From Prosthecobacter sp. (GTDB lineage: Bacteria > Verrucomicrobiota > Verrucomicrobiia > Verrucomicrobiales > Verrucomicrobiaceae), in NCBI RefSeq assembly GCF_034366625.1, contig NZ_JAXMIH010000024.1, forward strand, positions 1 to 64,000: a DNA stretch of 64,000 bases. The letters are read 5' to 3'. Within the stretch, counting starts at the first letter, position 1; every line of letters starts with the position of its first letter. Position numbers and translations under genes: made by a program. The notes below the pieces were generated by a model. It was given only the letters and a program-made list of their open reading frames with translations. It was not told the origin of the DNA and searched no databases. This document shows, in pieces, positions 34,147 to 43,147 of this stretch.

Positions 34147-35654
34147 TTCTTCGCGCTGAAAACATCACCAAACGCTTCCCCGGTGTCACGGCACTCAAGG
34201 ATGTGTCGTTTGATCTTCGCGAAGGTGAAATCCATGCGCTGTGTGGAGAAAACGGCGCAGGCAAGAGCACGCTGATCAAGCTGCTCTCTGGCATTCACCC
34301 ACACGGGAGCTACGAAGGCAAATTCGAGGTGAATGGCAACGAAGCTCGCTTTGAAACGATCAAGGATGCCGAGCGCACTGGCATTGCGGTCATTTATCAA
34401 GAGCTAGCGCTCGTCGAGGAGATGACCGTGGCCGAAAACATCTTCCTGGGACGTGAACCACGTCGTTGGGGAGCCTTCATCGACTGGCCTCGCATGCATC
34501 GCGAGGCGCAGGCATTGCTGGATCGTTTCAAGGTCGATCTCGAGCCATCTGCTCCCGTGCGCACGCTTGGCGTGGGGCAGAAGCAACTCGTCGAGATCGT
34601 CAAGGCGCTCGCTAAAGACTCCAAAATCCTCATTCTCGATGAACCGACCGCCGCACTCGCCGAGCACGAGGTCTTGATCCTTCTCGACATCCTGCGCGAT
34701 CTGCGCAAGCGCGGCATCGCCAGCATCTACATCTCCCACAAGCTCGATGAGGTCTTCAGCATCGCCGACCGCATCACCGTGTTGCGCGATGGCACGACGG
34801 TTTGCACGCAGCAGGCCGCCAGTACGAACAAGAATGAGGTCATCCGCCACATGGTCGGTCGCGAGTTGGGCGATCTGTTCCCACGCCGCACCTCACACCC
34901 CGGCGAGATCATTCTGCGCGTCGATTCCCTCGCCGTGGCGGATGCTGAGACCGGAACCACGAAGCTCCATGACATCAGCTTCGAATTGCGTGCCGGTGAA
35001 GTGCTCGGCATCGGCGGTCTGATGGGCGCTGGGCGCACGGAGCTGCTCATGCACCTCTTCGGAGCCTGGGGACGCGGCCTTTCTGGCAGCGTGCAGCTTC
35101 GCAATCAACCTCTGAGCGGCCTCACACCCGAAACCATCATCCAGCGTGGCCTGGTGCTGGCTTCCGAAGATCGTCGTCGTTACGGGCTGCATCTCGATCA
35201 CGAGATTGGCTTCAATCTCTCGCTTTCCTCGCTGCAAAGCGTCACTCGCAGCGGCTTCATCCGCCGGAATCGGGAAATTCAACGCAACCAAGGCATCTTC
35301 GATTCCCTCCGCGTCAAAGCGACCGGCCTAGAAGCCGTTGTGGGCAAACTCTCTGGCGGCAATCAGCAAAAAGTCGTGCTCGGCAAGGCCCTACTGACCG
35401 AACCTTCCGTCATTCTGCTCGATGAGCCGACGCGCGGCATCGACGTGGGTGCGAAGCTCGAAATCTACGAAATCATCAATCAGCTCACCGCTGAAGGCAA
35501 GGCCGTCATTCTCGTCTCCAGCGAACTGCCCGAACTCATCGGCATGAGCGACCGCATTCTCATGCTCAACGCCGGGCGCATCGGCGGTTCCTTCACCCGC
35601 AGCAAGGCCACGCAGGAAAAACTCATGGCCGCCGCCATGGGTCATGCAGGCTGA
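34143..35654 (+). CDS. ABC sugar importer ATPase (XylG/MglA type)
   Basis: Energises a sugar importer at the inner membrane. The 503-residue protein has two nucleotide-binding domains: first with Walker A GENGAGKST and Walker B ILILDEPTAAL; second with the family-typical altered Walker A region (GIGGLMGAGRTEL), signature LSGGNQQKVVLGKAL and Walker B VILLDEPTRGIDVGAK. The start overlaps the binding-protein stop (ATGA). The matching XylH-like permease is not in the window; the next gene, 34 nt on, is a sulfatase. Confidence 0.95.
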   Translation: MILRAENITKRFPGVTALKDVSFDLREGEIHALCGENGAGKSTLIKLLSGIHPHGSYEGKFEVNGNEARFETIKDAERTGIAVIYQELALVEEMTVAENIFLGREPRRWGAFIDWPRMHREAQALLDRFKVDLEPSAPVRTLGVGQKQLVEIVKALAKDSKILILDEPTAALAEHEVLILLDILRDLRKRGIASIYISHKLDEVFSIADRITVLRDGTTVCTQQAASTNKNEVIRHMVGRELGDLFPRRTSHPGEIILRVDSLAVADAETGTTKLHDISFELRAGEVLGIGGLMGAGRTELLMHLFGAWGRGLSGSVQLRNQPLSGLTPETIIQRGLVLASEDRRRYGLHLDHEIGFNLSLSSLQSVTRSGFIRRNREIQRNQGIFDSLRVKATGLEAVVGKLSGGNQQKVVLGKALLTEPSVILLDEPTRGIDVGAKLEIYEIINQLTAEGKAVILVSSELPELIGMSDRILMLNAGRIGGSFTRSKATQEKLMAAAMGHAG

Positions 35655-35688
35655 AAGTTGAAAACAACCCTCGCGTTCAAACTCCACC

Positions 35689-37269
35689 ATGATTCGCCCT
35701 CTCCTCGCCTTTCTCGTTCTCACCACCTTTGCGCAGGCAGCCAAGACACCCAACATCGTCTTCATCTTCTGCGATGATTTGACCACGCAGGCCATCAGTT
35801 GCTACGGCGACAAGCGCAAGCTGCTCGAAACGCCGAACATGGATCGCATCGCCAAGGAGGGCATGCGCTTTGACCGCTGCCTCGTGACGAACTCGATCTG
35901 CGGCCCCAGCCGCGCGGTGATCCAGACCGGCAAGTACTCGCATGCCAACGGATTCTACAACAACAGCAACAGCAAGTTCGACAGCAGCCAGCCGACGTTC
36001 CCGAAGGTGATGCAAAAAAGCGGCTATCAGATGGCGGTGATCGGCAAATGGCACCTCATGACCGATCCCGTGGGTTACGACTACTGGAACGTGCTGCCGG
36101 GCCAGGGTGCCTATTACAACCCGGCAATCATCAACAACGGCAAGACCGAGAAACTGGCAGGCTATACGACCGACATCATCGGCGATCTCACGCTCGACTG
36201 GCTCAAGGGCCGCGACAAAACCAAACCCTTCATGATGATGAGCCAGCACAAGGCCCCACATCGCGAATGGGAGCCGCCAAGCCGCCTGCTCGGCTTCGAC
36301 AAGGATCGCGTTTATGAGGAGCCGGAAACATTGTTCGACAGTTACTCCGGTCGCAGCAAAGCGGTAAGTGACCACGACATGGGCATCGACCGCACCTTCA
36401 CCGAACGCGATGCGAAACTCGTCGTTCCCGGCAATTTGACCGAGGAGCAGAAGACCGCCTGGAATGCCTACTACGAGCCGCGCAACGCCAAATACCGCGA
36501 GGCAGCTCCTGCTGGTCGCGAACTCGTCAAATGGCGTTACCAGCGCTACATGCACGACTATCTGGCCTGCGTGAAGGCGGTGGATGAGAATGTGGGCCGT
36601 GTGCTCGATTACCTCGATAAAGAAGGCCTCGCGGAGAACACCGTCGTTATCCTCAGCAGCGATCAGGGCTTCTTCCTCGGCGAACACGGCTGGTTCGACA
36701 AGCGCTGGATCTTTGAAGAGTCCCTGCGCACACCCTTGATGGTGCGCTGGCCCGGCGTGATCAAACCCGGCAGCAGCACGAGCCAGATCGTGTCGCTCAT
36801 CGACTTCGCCAGCACCTTCCTCGACATCGCCGGTGCGCCAAACATGGCCGACGTGCATGGCCGCAGCATCGTTCCGCTCATGAAGGGTGAAACGCCCGAA
36901 GACTGGCGCAAATCGCTCTACTACCACTACTACGAGTATCCCGTGCCGCATCGCGTGCGCCCGCACTACGGCGTCATCACCGACCAGTTTAAGCTCGTGC
37001 ATTACTACAAGCCGGATGTCGATGATTGGGAGCTGCTCGACCGCAAAGCCGACCCGCTCGAAGTGAAGGACTTCTACAACGACCCCGCTTACGCCGACAA
37101 AGTGAAGGAACTCAAAGCCGAAATCCTCCGCCTCCAGGCCGAGGTGAAGGAAACCATGCCCCCGCCTCGCTTCACACACGGCAACAAGGCATTCGATGGC
37201 GAAGTCAATCCGCCCGAGCAGCCGAAAGGCAAGGGGGTCGGCAAGAAAAAAGCGGCGAAGCAGCAGTAG
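35689..37269 (+). CDS. Exported sulfatase, formylglycine type
   Basis: Hydrolyses sulfate esters, probably of polysaccharides or sulfated glycans. The 526-residue protein has a signal peptide (MIRPLLAFLVLTTFAQA), metal-binding Asp pair (FIFCDDLTTQ), the CGPSR modification motif at Cys71, the VIGKWHL lysine/histidine motif and a C-terminal SSDQGFFLGEHGWFDKRW metal site. A basic, Gly/Lys-rich tail ends the protein (KGKGVGKKKAAKQQ). It follows the ABC ATPase and precedes an MFS gene on the same strand. The anaerobic-type or FGE maturase is not in the window. Confidence 0.95.
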   Translation: MIRPLLAFLVLTTFAQAAKTPNIVFIFCDDLTTQAISCYGDKRKLLETPNMDRIAKEGMRFDRCLVTNSICGPSRAVIQTGKYSHANGFYNNSNSKFDSSQPTFPKVMQKSGYQMAVIGKWHLMTDPVGYDYWNVLPGQGAYYNPAIINNGKTEKLAGYTTDIIGDLTLDWLKGRDKTKPFMMMSQHKAPHREWEPPSRLLGFDKDRVYEEPETLFDSYSGRSKAVSDHDMGIDRTFTERDAKLVVPGNLTEEQKTAWNAYYEPRNAKYREAAPAGRELVKWRYQRYMHDYLACVKAVDENVGRVLDYLDKEGLAENTVVILSSDQGFFLGEHGWFDKRWIFEESLRTPLMVRWPGVIKPGSSTSQIVSLIDFASTFLDIAGAPNMADVHGRSIVPLMKGETPEDWRKSLYYHYYEYPVPHRVRPHYGVITDQFKLVHYYKPDVDDWELLDRKADPLEVKDFYNDPAYADKVKELKAEILRLQAEVKETMPPPRFTHGNKAFDGEVNPPEQPKGKGVGKKKAAKQQ

Positions 37270-37322
37270 GACCCGCTTTGCACTATTGACGTGTCGTTCC
37301 CTTTTCGCTTTTCTCACGCCCG

Positions 37323-38585
37323 TTGAACACCACCAGCCATAGTTCGGATCAACGGGCCTTTTCATCCGACCAGCGCATGGTGCTGTGGGTTTTGTGGCTG
37401 ACCTACGGCTCGTTTTACTTCTGCCGGAACAATTTGAGCGTCGCGCTGCCCGGCATTCAGGAGGAGCTGGGTTACACGAAGTCGCAGATGGGCACGGTGC
37501 TCATGGTGTTGAAGCTGGCGTATGGCGCGGGGCAGTTCATCAACGGGCAGATGGCGGAGCACTGGCAGCCGCGCAAACTGCTGGCGCTGGGCCTGCTGGC
37601 GTCGGCGGCGCTGAATGTGGTGTTTGGCTGGATGACGGCGCTGTATTTCCTGACCTTCGTGTGGGCCTGCAACGGCTACGTGCAGGCGCTGGGCTGGCCG
37701 CCGACGATGCGTGTGGCAGCGAACTGGTTTCCGCCGCTGCAACGCGGACGCGCCATCGGCATCATCGGCACCGGCTATCAACTCTGTGGTGCGCTGACTT
37801 TCGTCGTCGCTGGCTGGGCGGCGGAACGCTTCGGCTGGCGCGGCGCGTTGTATGTACCGGCGGTGCTGGTCTCAATCAGTGCCGTTCACATGCTGGTGTT
37901 TCTCAAAGAAAAACCTGCGGCGGAGCATGCGCTTGAGGACATGGAGCATGCGACGGCGATGGCGAACCGGTCGCTGCGGGAGAATCTCGTGGTGACATTG
38001 ACCAATCCAGCGCTGTGGCTGGTGGCGGTGGCGCTCTGTCTGCTGGATGCCTGTCGCTACGGCTTCACCGACTGGGGTGTGACACATCTCAAGGAAGTGC
38101 AAAACGCCAGCGTCGGCACGGCGGCGTTCAAATACGCAGTGCTGCCCTTCGGCGGCATTGCGGGCGCTTACTTGTCGGGCTGGGCCACGGATCGTTTCTT
38201 CAAAGGACGACGCGCGCCAGTGATCTGCATCTTGCTCTTCGCGCTCGGTTTGCTCGCGCTGGCTTATGATTCCGTGATTCACTGGGGCATGTTGCCATCT
38301 GTAGCGATCTTGTTCTGCATTGGCTTCTGTATTTTTGGCCCGCAGGTGCTGCTCGTCGGCACTCTGCCTGTGGATCTCGCGCGACGCGGTACTGCCGCCG
38401 CAGCCGTGGGCTTCGTGAACTTCATGGGCTACATGGGTGCGGCCGCAGGCGACAAATTGACAGGCCGCCTTGCCGAAGATTACGGCTGGCCCACCGCCGT
38501 GCGCTTCTGGGCCGCGTGCGCCTTCGCCGGATCATTGGTCATCGCATGCCTGTGGAAGGCAACCGCACGCCCACATAACACATAA
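37323..38585 (+). CDS. MFS transporter, organophosphate:phosphate antiporter family
   Basis: A 420-residue inner-membrane protein with 12 predicted helices. The segment YGSFYFCRNNLSVALPGIQEELG and the ACNGYVQALGWPPTMRVAANWF motif match the OPA group (GlpT, UhpT/UhpC). An arginine in TM1 (YFCRNN) is in the place of a phosphate-binding residue in GlpT. The start is uncertain: TTG 37323 or ATG 37377; neither has a clear Shine-Dalgarno. It lies 24 nt before a nucleotidyltransferase gene, likely one operon. Confidence 0.9.
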   Translation: MNTTSHSSDQRAFSSDQRMVLWVLWLTYGSFYFCRNNLSVALPGIQEELGYTKSQMGTVLMVLKLAYGAGQFINGQMAEHWQPRKLLALGLLASAALNVVFGWMTALYFLTFVWACNGYVQALGWPPTMRVAANWFPPLQRGRAIGIIGTGYQLCGALTFVVAGWAAERFGWRGALYVPAVLVSISAVHMLVFLKEKPAAEHALEDMEHATAMANRSLRENLVVTLTNPALWLVAVALCLLDACRYGFTDWGVTHLKEVQNASVGTAAFKYAVLPFGGIAGAYLSGWATDRFFKGRRAPVICILLFALGLLALAYDSVIHWGMLPSVAILFCIGFCIFGPQVLLVGTLPVDLARRGTAAAAVGFVNFMGYMGAAAGDKLTGRLAEDYGWPTAVRFWAACAFAGSLVIACLWKATARPHNT

Positions 38586-38608
38586 ACACCCAACTTTTTC
38601 TTCCTCCA

Positions 38609-39361
38609 ATGAGAGCCATCATCATCGCAGCCGGTCGCGGACGCCGCCTCATGCCCACCACCGCCGCCGCCCCCAAGTGCTACGCCGAGATCAACGGCAA
38701 GCGCATGCTGGACCACGCGCTCAATGCCTTCGCAGGCGCGGGCATCAGCGATGTGTGCTTCATCGGTGGCTACCAGATCGACAAGGTGCGCGCCGACTAC
38801 CCGCAGTTCACATTTCGCCACAACACCGGCTGGGAGGATAACAACATCCTGCTCAGCCTGATGCACGCGGAAGACCTCATGGAGGATGGCTTCATCTGCT
38901 GCTACTCGGACATTCTGTTCACGAACGACGTGATTGAGGGTGTGCTACGACACCCCGCCGACATCGCATTAAGCGTCGATACGCAATGGCTCGACCGCTA
39001 CCAGCATCGCTCACAACACCCGCCCGACGACGCGGAGAAGGTGATCGTGAACAACGGCCTGGTGCAGCGCGTGCATCGCGGTATCACACCGGAAGAAGCG
39101 TATGGCGAATACACCGGCATCGCGAAGTTCACCGCGAAGGGAGCGGCCAATTTGCGCGAGCATTTTCATCAGGCGCGCGAGCAGTTCGCAGGCAAGCCCT
39201 TCCGCGAAGCCGTCGTCTTTGAGAAGGCCTATCTCATTCTCCTGCTCCAGCAAATGATCGAAGCCGGCATCCCCATGGCCCACTCCGACACGCCCGGCCA
39301 CTACATGGAAGTGGACACGCAGGAAGACTTCGAACTCGCCCGCAAACACTGGTCCAAATAA
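38609..39361 (+). CDS. Nucleotidyltransferase, LicC/PntC-like
   Basis: A 250-residue NTP transferase with the signature AAGRGRRLMPTTAAAPKC at the N-terminus, the metal Asp in CCYSDILFTNDV, and a C-terminal EVDTQEDFELA. The YSDI motif and the 250-residue length resemble phosphocholine or 2-aminoethylphosphonate cytidylyltransferases more than glucose-1-phosphate enzymes. It is 10 nt before the MetE-like gene. The substrate is inferred only. Confidence 0.85.
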   Translation: MRAIIIAAGRGRRLMPTTAAAPKCYAEINGKRMLDHALNAFAGAGISDVCFIGGYQIDKVRADYPQFTFRHNTGWEDNNILLSLMHAEDLMEDGFICCYSDILFTNDVIEGVLRHPADIALSVDTQWLDRYQHRSQHPPDDAEKVIVNNGLVQRVHRGITPEEAYGEYTGIAKFTAKGAANLREHFHQAREQFAGKPFREAVVFEKAYLILLLQQMIEAGIPMAHSDTPGHYMEVDTQEDFELARKHWSK

Positions 39362-39370
39362 TCCACCGTC

Positions 39371-40435
39371 ATGAGCAAGCCACTCCTCTTCCCCACCTCC
39401 GTCGTCGGCTCGCTGCCGCGTCCGGCTTTTGTGCTCGACCTCATCAACGACCGTCCACCGCTCTCCACTGAATGCTACACCAACGAGATGCAGGCCGCCG
39501 TACGCTACGCCGTCGCCATGCAGGAGCACGCAGGGCTGGATGTCATCACCGACGGCGAATGGTGGCGCAAAAGCTACATCGGCGTCATCGCCGAACTCGC
39601 GCATGGCTTCGAACTCGGCACCGCACCGGATGGCAGGCCCATGACCGTTGTCACAGAGAAACTATCGCCCAAAACACCGGGCTTCATCGCCCGCGAAGTC
39701 ACCTTTCTCAAAACGATCACGAGCCGCCTCATCAAATCCACGCTGCCGTCTCCCGCGCTGCTCGGCGAGCGCATGTGGCATCCGGAGAAGTCCGCCAAAG
39801 CCTATCCGAACCGCGACGACTTCGTGCGCGATTGTGTTCCCGTCCTGCGCCGCGAACTCGAACTCGTCAGTGATGCCGGGGCCGACATCGTACAGATCGA
39901 CGACCCGCATTTGTGCCTCTTCGTCGATCATGACGTGCGCGGCCGTTACACCGACCCCGATGCCGCCGCCGACTTCGCCGTGGACATGGTCAATGAAGTC
40001 GTCAGCGGCATCACCGGCGTGAAGATCGCCGTGCATCTCTGCCGCCGCGCCGGTGGCCGTGCGCGTGGTGAAGTCTGCCACGGCGGCGGCTATGGCCCCA
40101 TCATCAAGCACCTCAACAAGCTCAACGCGCATCACCTCACCATGGAGTTCACCGCGCCACAAGCTGGCGACATGACCGTCTTCCGTGAACTGCGCGAAGA
40201 TCTCGAAATCGGTCTTGGCTGTGTAGACGTGACGCCAGGCCAGGTGGACAGCGCTGAGACCATCGTCAGCCGCGTGCGCAAGGCTTTGCAGTTCCTCGCT
40301 CCCGAACGCATTTCGCTGAATCCCGATTGCGGCTTCGCCCCCGGCTCCGGCGCGGTGGTGAGCATTGACGAGACCTATCAGAAGCTCTGCAACGAGGTGG
40401 AGGCAGCGCGAATCCTGCGCGCGGAGTTCGCGTGA
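39371..40435 (+). CDS. MetE-like (cobalamin-independent methionine synthase C-terminal family) protein
   Basis: A 354-residue TIM barrel related to the catalytic half of MetE and to epoxyalkane:CoM transferase. It has VVGSLPRPAFV near the N-terminus, DGEWWRKSY, and all candidate zinc ligands: HLCRRAGG (His and Cys), TMEFT (Glu) and NPDCGFAP (Cys). It lacks the N-terminal MetE half, so a methyl donor or acceptor different from the standard reaction is likely. It is the third gene of a tight cluster with the MFS and nucleotidyltransferase genes. Confidence 0.9.
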   Translation: MSKPLLFPTSVVGSLPRPAFVLDLINDRPPLSTECYTNEMQAAVRYAVAMQEHAGLDVITDGEWWRKSYIGVIAELAHGFELGTAPDGRPMTVVTEKLSPKTPGFIAREVTFLKTITSRLIKSTLPSPALLGERMWHPEKSAKAYPNRDDFVRDCVPVLRRELELVSDAGADIVQIDDPHLCLFVDHDVRGRYTDPDAAADFAVDMVNEVVSGITGVKIAVHLCRRAGGRARGEVCHGGGYGPIIKHLNKLNAHHLTMEFTAPQAGDMTVFRELREDLEIGLGCVDVTPGQVDSAETIVSRVRKALQFLAPERISLNPDCGFAPGSGAVVSIDETYQKLCNEVEAARILRAEFA

Positions 40436-40445
40436 GAACGCGATC

Positions 40446-41600
40446 TCACCGCCACATCGTCTTGCTCACATACCACTCAACGAACTGCGGGCCGTAGAAG
40501 ACCCAGATCACGGCTCCCATCGCGAGATAAGGACCGAACGGGATCTTCGCACCCCATTCCGCTTTGCCCGTGACGCGGTGGATCACGGCAAAGACCGTGC
40601 CGAGCACCGAAGCGGCGAGAATCGTGAACAACACCGCCTGCCAGCCGGTGAAGGCGCCGATCATCATCAGGAACAGCACGTCGCCGAATCCCATCGCCTC
40701 ACGCGGGATCACCACCTGCGTCGTTTGCGCTTTCAGCGTCGTCACTCCTTCGAGCGAAAACTCCTCCAGGTTCGTGCCGTCGCGCACCTTGAGTTTTTCC
40801 ATCCACAGTTCGGCGGTCACGGCGCCAAAGGAACGTTCATTCACCTGCAAGGTGCTGCATGAGACCACCATGCGGTCAGTCGCGCGCATGAAGAGATCGG
40901 CCCAGTCATACTTGTGCTCACCGAAGGCAACCACGGGGGGCTCGTTATCATCCGGCTGGGTCACCTCCCAGGTTTCTTCCTTGGCAAAGACGAACTTCTT
41001 CCGCCCAAACGCCAGTTTTCCGAGTTCCACCACCAGCCAGAGCCCGCCAAGACCGAGCGCGGCGCTGGCCAGCGAGATGAGCAAGCCACGGGTGTGCGTC
41101 TCCTGCTCCACCAGCGCCGGCACCCACCACGCTGAAAGCACTCCCACCACGGCACCCCCGATGGTAATCGTATGCGGCAGGATGAAATGATCGATGTCGA
41201 TGAAGGTGCCGGAAATCAGCAGGCTCATAAACACCCACAGGCAGAGCACCTGCGGCCCCCAGGTGCTGATGTAAGGCCACGGATCCGGGTATTCTCCGCT
41301 GATCTTCAGAAACACGAGGTAGAACATCACGCCGGTGAGCAGTTCGACCATGAAGTAGCGGATGGAAATCTTGCCGCCGCAGTTCGCGCACTTCCCGCGC
41401 AGCAGCAGCCAGCTCAGCAGCGGGATGTTCTGCCACATGGGGATCTGGTATTTGCACGAGGGGCAAAAGCTGCGCCTGGGATTGTTCACCGAAATGCCCA
41501 GCGGCATGCGGTAGATGACCACATTGAGGAAGGAACCAATCCCGGTGCCAATGTAGAAGGCCAGGAAGTGCAGCAGGGCGTTGAGAATTTGAAAGCGCAT
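40446..41600 (-). CDS. Prepilin peptidase with a large inserted loop
   Basis: Cleaves and N-methylates type IV pilin-like precursors. The N-terminal domain has the zinc-type cysteines FCPSCKYQI and KCANCGG; catalytic aspartates are in SGTFIDIDHFILP and AMGFGDVLFL (the usual GDxK lysine is Leu). Between the two aspartates is an insert of about 90 residues (from FGRKKFVFAKEETWEV to VTTLKAQTTQVVIP), absent from compact PilD proteins. ATG 41600 is preferred over TTG 41621. No pilin or assembly genes are nearby. Confidence 0.93.
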   Translation of the reverse strand: MRFQILNALLHFLAFYIGTGIGSFLNVVIYRMPLGISVNNPRRSFCPSCKYQIPMWQNIPLLSWLLLRGKCANCGGKISIRYFMVELLTGVMFYLVFLKISGEYPDPWPYISTWGPQVLCLWVFMSLLISGTFIDIDHFILPHTITIGGAVVGVLSAWWVPALVEQETHTRGLLISLASAALGLGGLWLVVELGKLAFGRKKFVFAKEETWEVTQPDDNEPPVVAFGEHKYDWADLFMRATDRMVVSCSTLQVNERSFGAVTAELWMEKLKVRDGTNLEEFSLEGVTTLKAQTTQVVIPREAMGFGDVLFLMMIGAFTGWQAVLFTILAASVLGTVFAVIHRVTGKAEWGAKIPFGPYLAMGAVIWVFYGPQFVEWYVSKTMWR

Positions 41601-41662
41601 GAATGATGGCGGGATTTGCAAACTTGCCCCGCCGTGCGTGAGTACGGAAGCAAAAACTCCAC

Positions 41663-42358
41663 ATGACCTCAGATTCCTGGCGCCGCCTGCGCACTGCCCC
41701 CCTCCTTGCCATCATCACTCTGGTCGCCTGTGCCACGAAAGAGGAACGCCGCAGCGCCCTAGTGCCCAGCCACTCCATCGAACTCGCGAAGCGCTTCGAT
41801 TTCGTCGATGTCCGCGCCACCATTCCCGACATCGCCATCGATCTGCGCTACGCCACGCCCCACAATGTTGCCGGTCACCCTATCTATCCTTCCCGCATGC
41901 CCTGCCTGCTGCGCATAGAGACAGCGGAAAAGCTGAAGACCGCACAGGCTCTGTTGCGCGCCCAAGGCTACGGCCTGCGCATCTGGGACGCGTATCGTCC
42001 CCCGGAGGCACAGGAAACACTGCATCAGCATGGCGGCAGCACCGGCATGTTCCTTTCTCCGAAGGCCGGCTGGAGCCGCCACTGCGGCGGCATCGCCGTC
42101 GATCTCACGCTCGTCGATGCACAAGGTCGCGAGCAGCGAATGCCCACCTACTTTGACCAGGACTTCGAAAACGCCAGCCACCACTACCGCGGCAGCGATC
42201 CCATGGTGAAGCAGAATTTAGCCATCCTCAAAGAGGCCATGAAGCAGGCCGGTTTCACGCAGTTGGAGTCCGAGTGGTGGCACTTCGACGACGAGGACTA
42301 CATCCACGATCCCCAGCCCATCGTCTATGGCCGGGAACTCGCCATCCCCATGCTGTGA
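41663..42358 (+). CDS. D-alanyl-D-alanine dipeptidase-like lipoprotein (VanX/DdpX family)
   Basis: A zinc peptidase of 231 residues with a lipobox (IITLVAC, Cys near residue 23). It has the signature SRHCGGIAVDLTL (zinc His and Asp), the catalytic Glu and zinc His in ESEWWHFDD, and RIWDAYRPPEAQ with the conserved arginine. It is probably bound to the outer membrane or periplasmic face and may trim D-Ala-D-Ala or related peptides; no vancomycin genes are nearby, so recycling is likelier than resistance. The stop overlaps the next gene. Confidence 0.93.
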   Translation: MTSDSWRRLRTAPLLAIITLVACATKEERRSALVPSHSIELAKRFDFVDVRATIPDIAIDLRYATPHNVAGHPIYPSRMPCLLRIETAEKLKTAQALLRAQGYGLRIWDAYRPPEAQETLHQHGGSTGMFLSPKAGWSRHCGGIAVDLTLVDAQGREQRMPTYFDQDFENASHHYRGSDPMVKQNLAILKEAMKQAGFTQLESEWWHFDDEDYIHDPQPIVYGRELAIPML

Positions 42359-43092
42359 GCATCCGTAACGACGCCACCTTCACCGTCATCGACGAGACCG
42401 ATGGCTACATCGTCGTCAACAAACCCGCCCCGCTGCAAATCCATCCCGGTGATCCGAATGGCCCGCCCACGCTCTGGCATCGGCTCTGCGATCTCCTGTC
42501 GTATGAAATCGCCAACGGCGGCCAGGTCTCCATCATCAACCGCCTCGACCGCGAGACCAGTGGAGTCGTGCTCGTGGCAAAGAATCACGAACTCGCCCGC
42601 CTCTTCGGCATGGCGATGCAAGACCGCAAGATTCATAAAACGTACGTCGCCCTCGTCCATGGCTGGCCGGAGTGGGAGGAGAAAAACCTTGATGCACCGA
42701 TCTTGAGCGCCCGCGAAGTCGGCCCCGCCGACATTTGGGTCAAACAAATCGTCCATCCGCAAGGTGCTGCGTGCCGCACCTCGTTCCGCACGCTGCAACG
42801 CTTCGAGCGCAACGACATGAAGTTCGCATTGGTCGAGGCGAAGCCTGAAACCGGCCGCATGCATCAGATCCGCGTGCATCTCCATCACCTCGGCCTCCCC
42901 ATCGTCGGCGACAAACTCTATGGCCGCGATGACCGCTGCTACCTGGAGTTCATCGAAACTGGCTGGACGCCTGCTTTGGAGAAAAAACTGCTCTTGCCGC
43001 GCCAAGCACTGCACTCCTCACGACTTGAACTCAATCTCGAAGGCTTTCCGAGCTGCTGGAAGGCGCCGCTGCCATCCGAGTTCGTATTGTAG
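42355..43092 (+). CDS. Pseudouridine synthase, RluA/RluD family
   Basis: Isomerises uridine in rRNA or tRNA. The catalytic aspartate lies in INRLDRETSGVVLVAK; GRMHQIRVHLHHLGLPIVGDKLYG is a second family motif. The start is GTG 42355, overlapping the dipeptidase stop by 4 nt (GTGA); upstream in-frame codons belong to that gene. The 245-residue protein lacks an S4 domain, so the target is not predictable. The TAG stop lies inside the twin-hairpin element that follows. Confidence 0.93.
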   Translation: MSIRNDATFTVIDETDGYIVVNKPAPLQIHPGDPNGPPTLWHRLCDLLSYEIANGGQVSIINRLDRETSGVVLVAKNHELARLFGMAMQDRKIHKTYVALVHGWPEWEEKNLDAPILSAREVGPADIWVKQIVHPQGAACRTSFRTLQRFERNDMKFALVEAKPETGRMHQIRVHLHHLGLPIVGDKLYGRDDRCYLEFIETGWTPALEKKLLLPRQALHSSRLELNLEGFPSCWKAPLPSEFVL

Positions 43093-43137
43093 TTCCGCCT
43101 TTAGGCGGCTCAGAACCGGCTAAAGCCGGGACTACAA
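43087..43137. repeat. Nested twin-hairpin element I, overlapping a stop codon
   Basis: Outer arms TTGTAGT (43087-43093) and ACTACAA (43131-43137) enclose two tandem hairpins: CCGCCT/AGGCGG (43095-43108) and CCGGCT/AGCCGG (43116-43129). It lies between convergent genes, and its left arm supplies the TAG of the pseudouridine synthase gene. It looks like a REP-type mobile or amplified repeat, or a bidirectional terminator. Confidence 0.7.
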
Positions 43138-43147
43138 AACGCTGCAC

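Noticed and set aside
35677-37365. Minus-strand frame of about 562 codons
   Set aside because: Antisense to the sulfatase, which has all catalytic motifs.
41663-42358. Vancomycin-resistance gene
   Set aside because: VanX motifs are present, but there is no vanH, vanA or vanRS nearby and the protein is a lipoprotein; a cell-wall recycling role is likelier.
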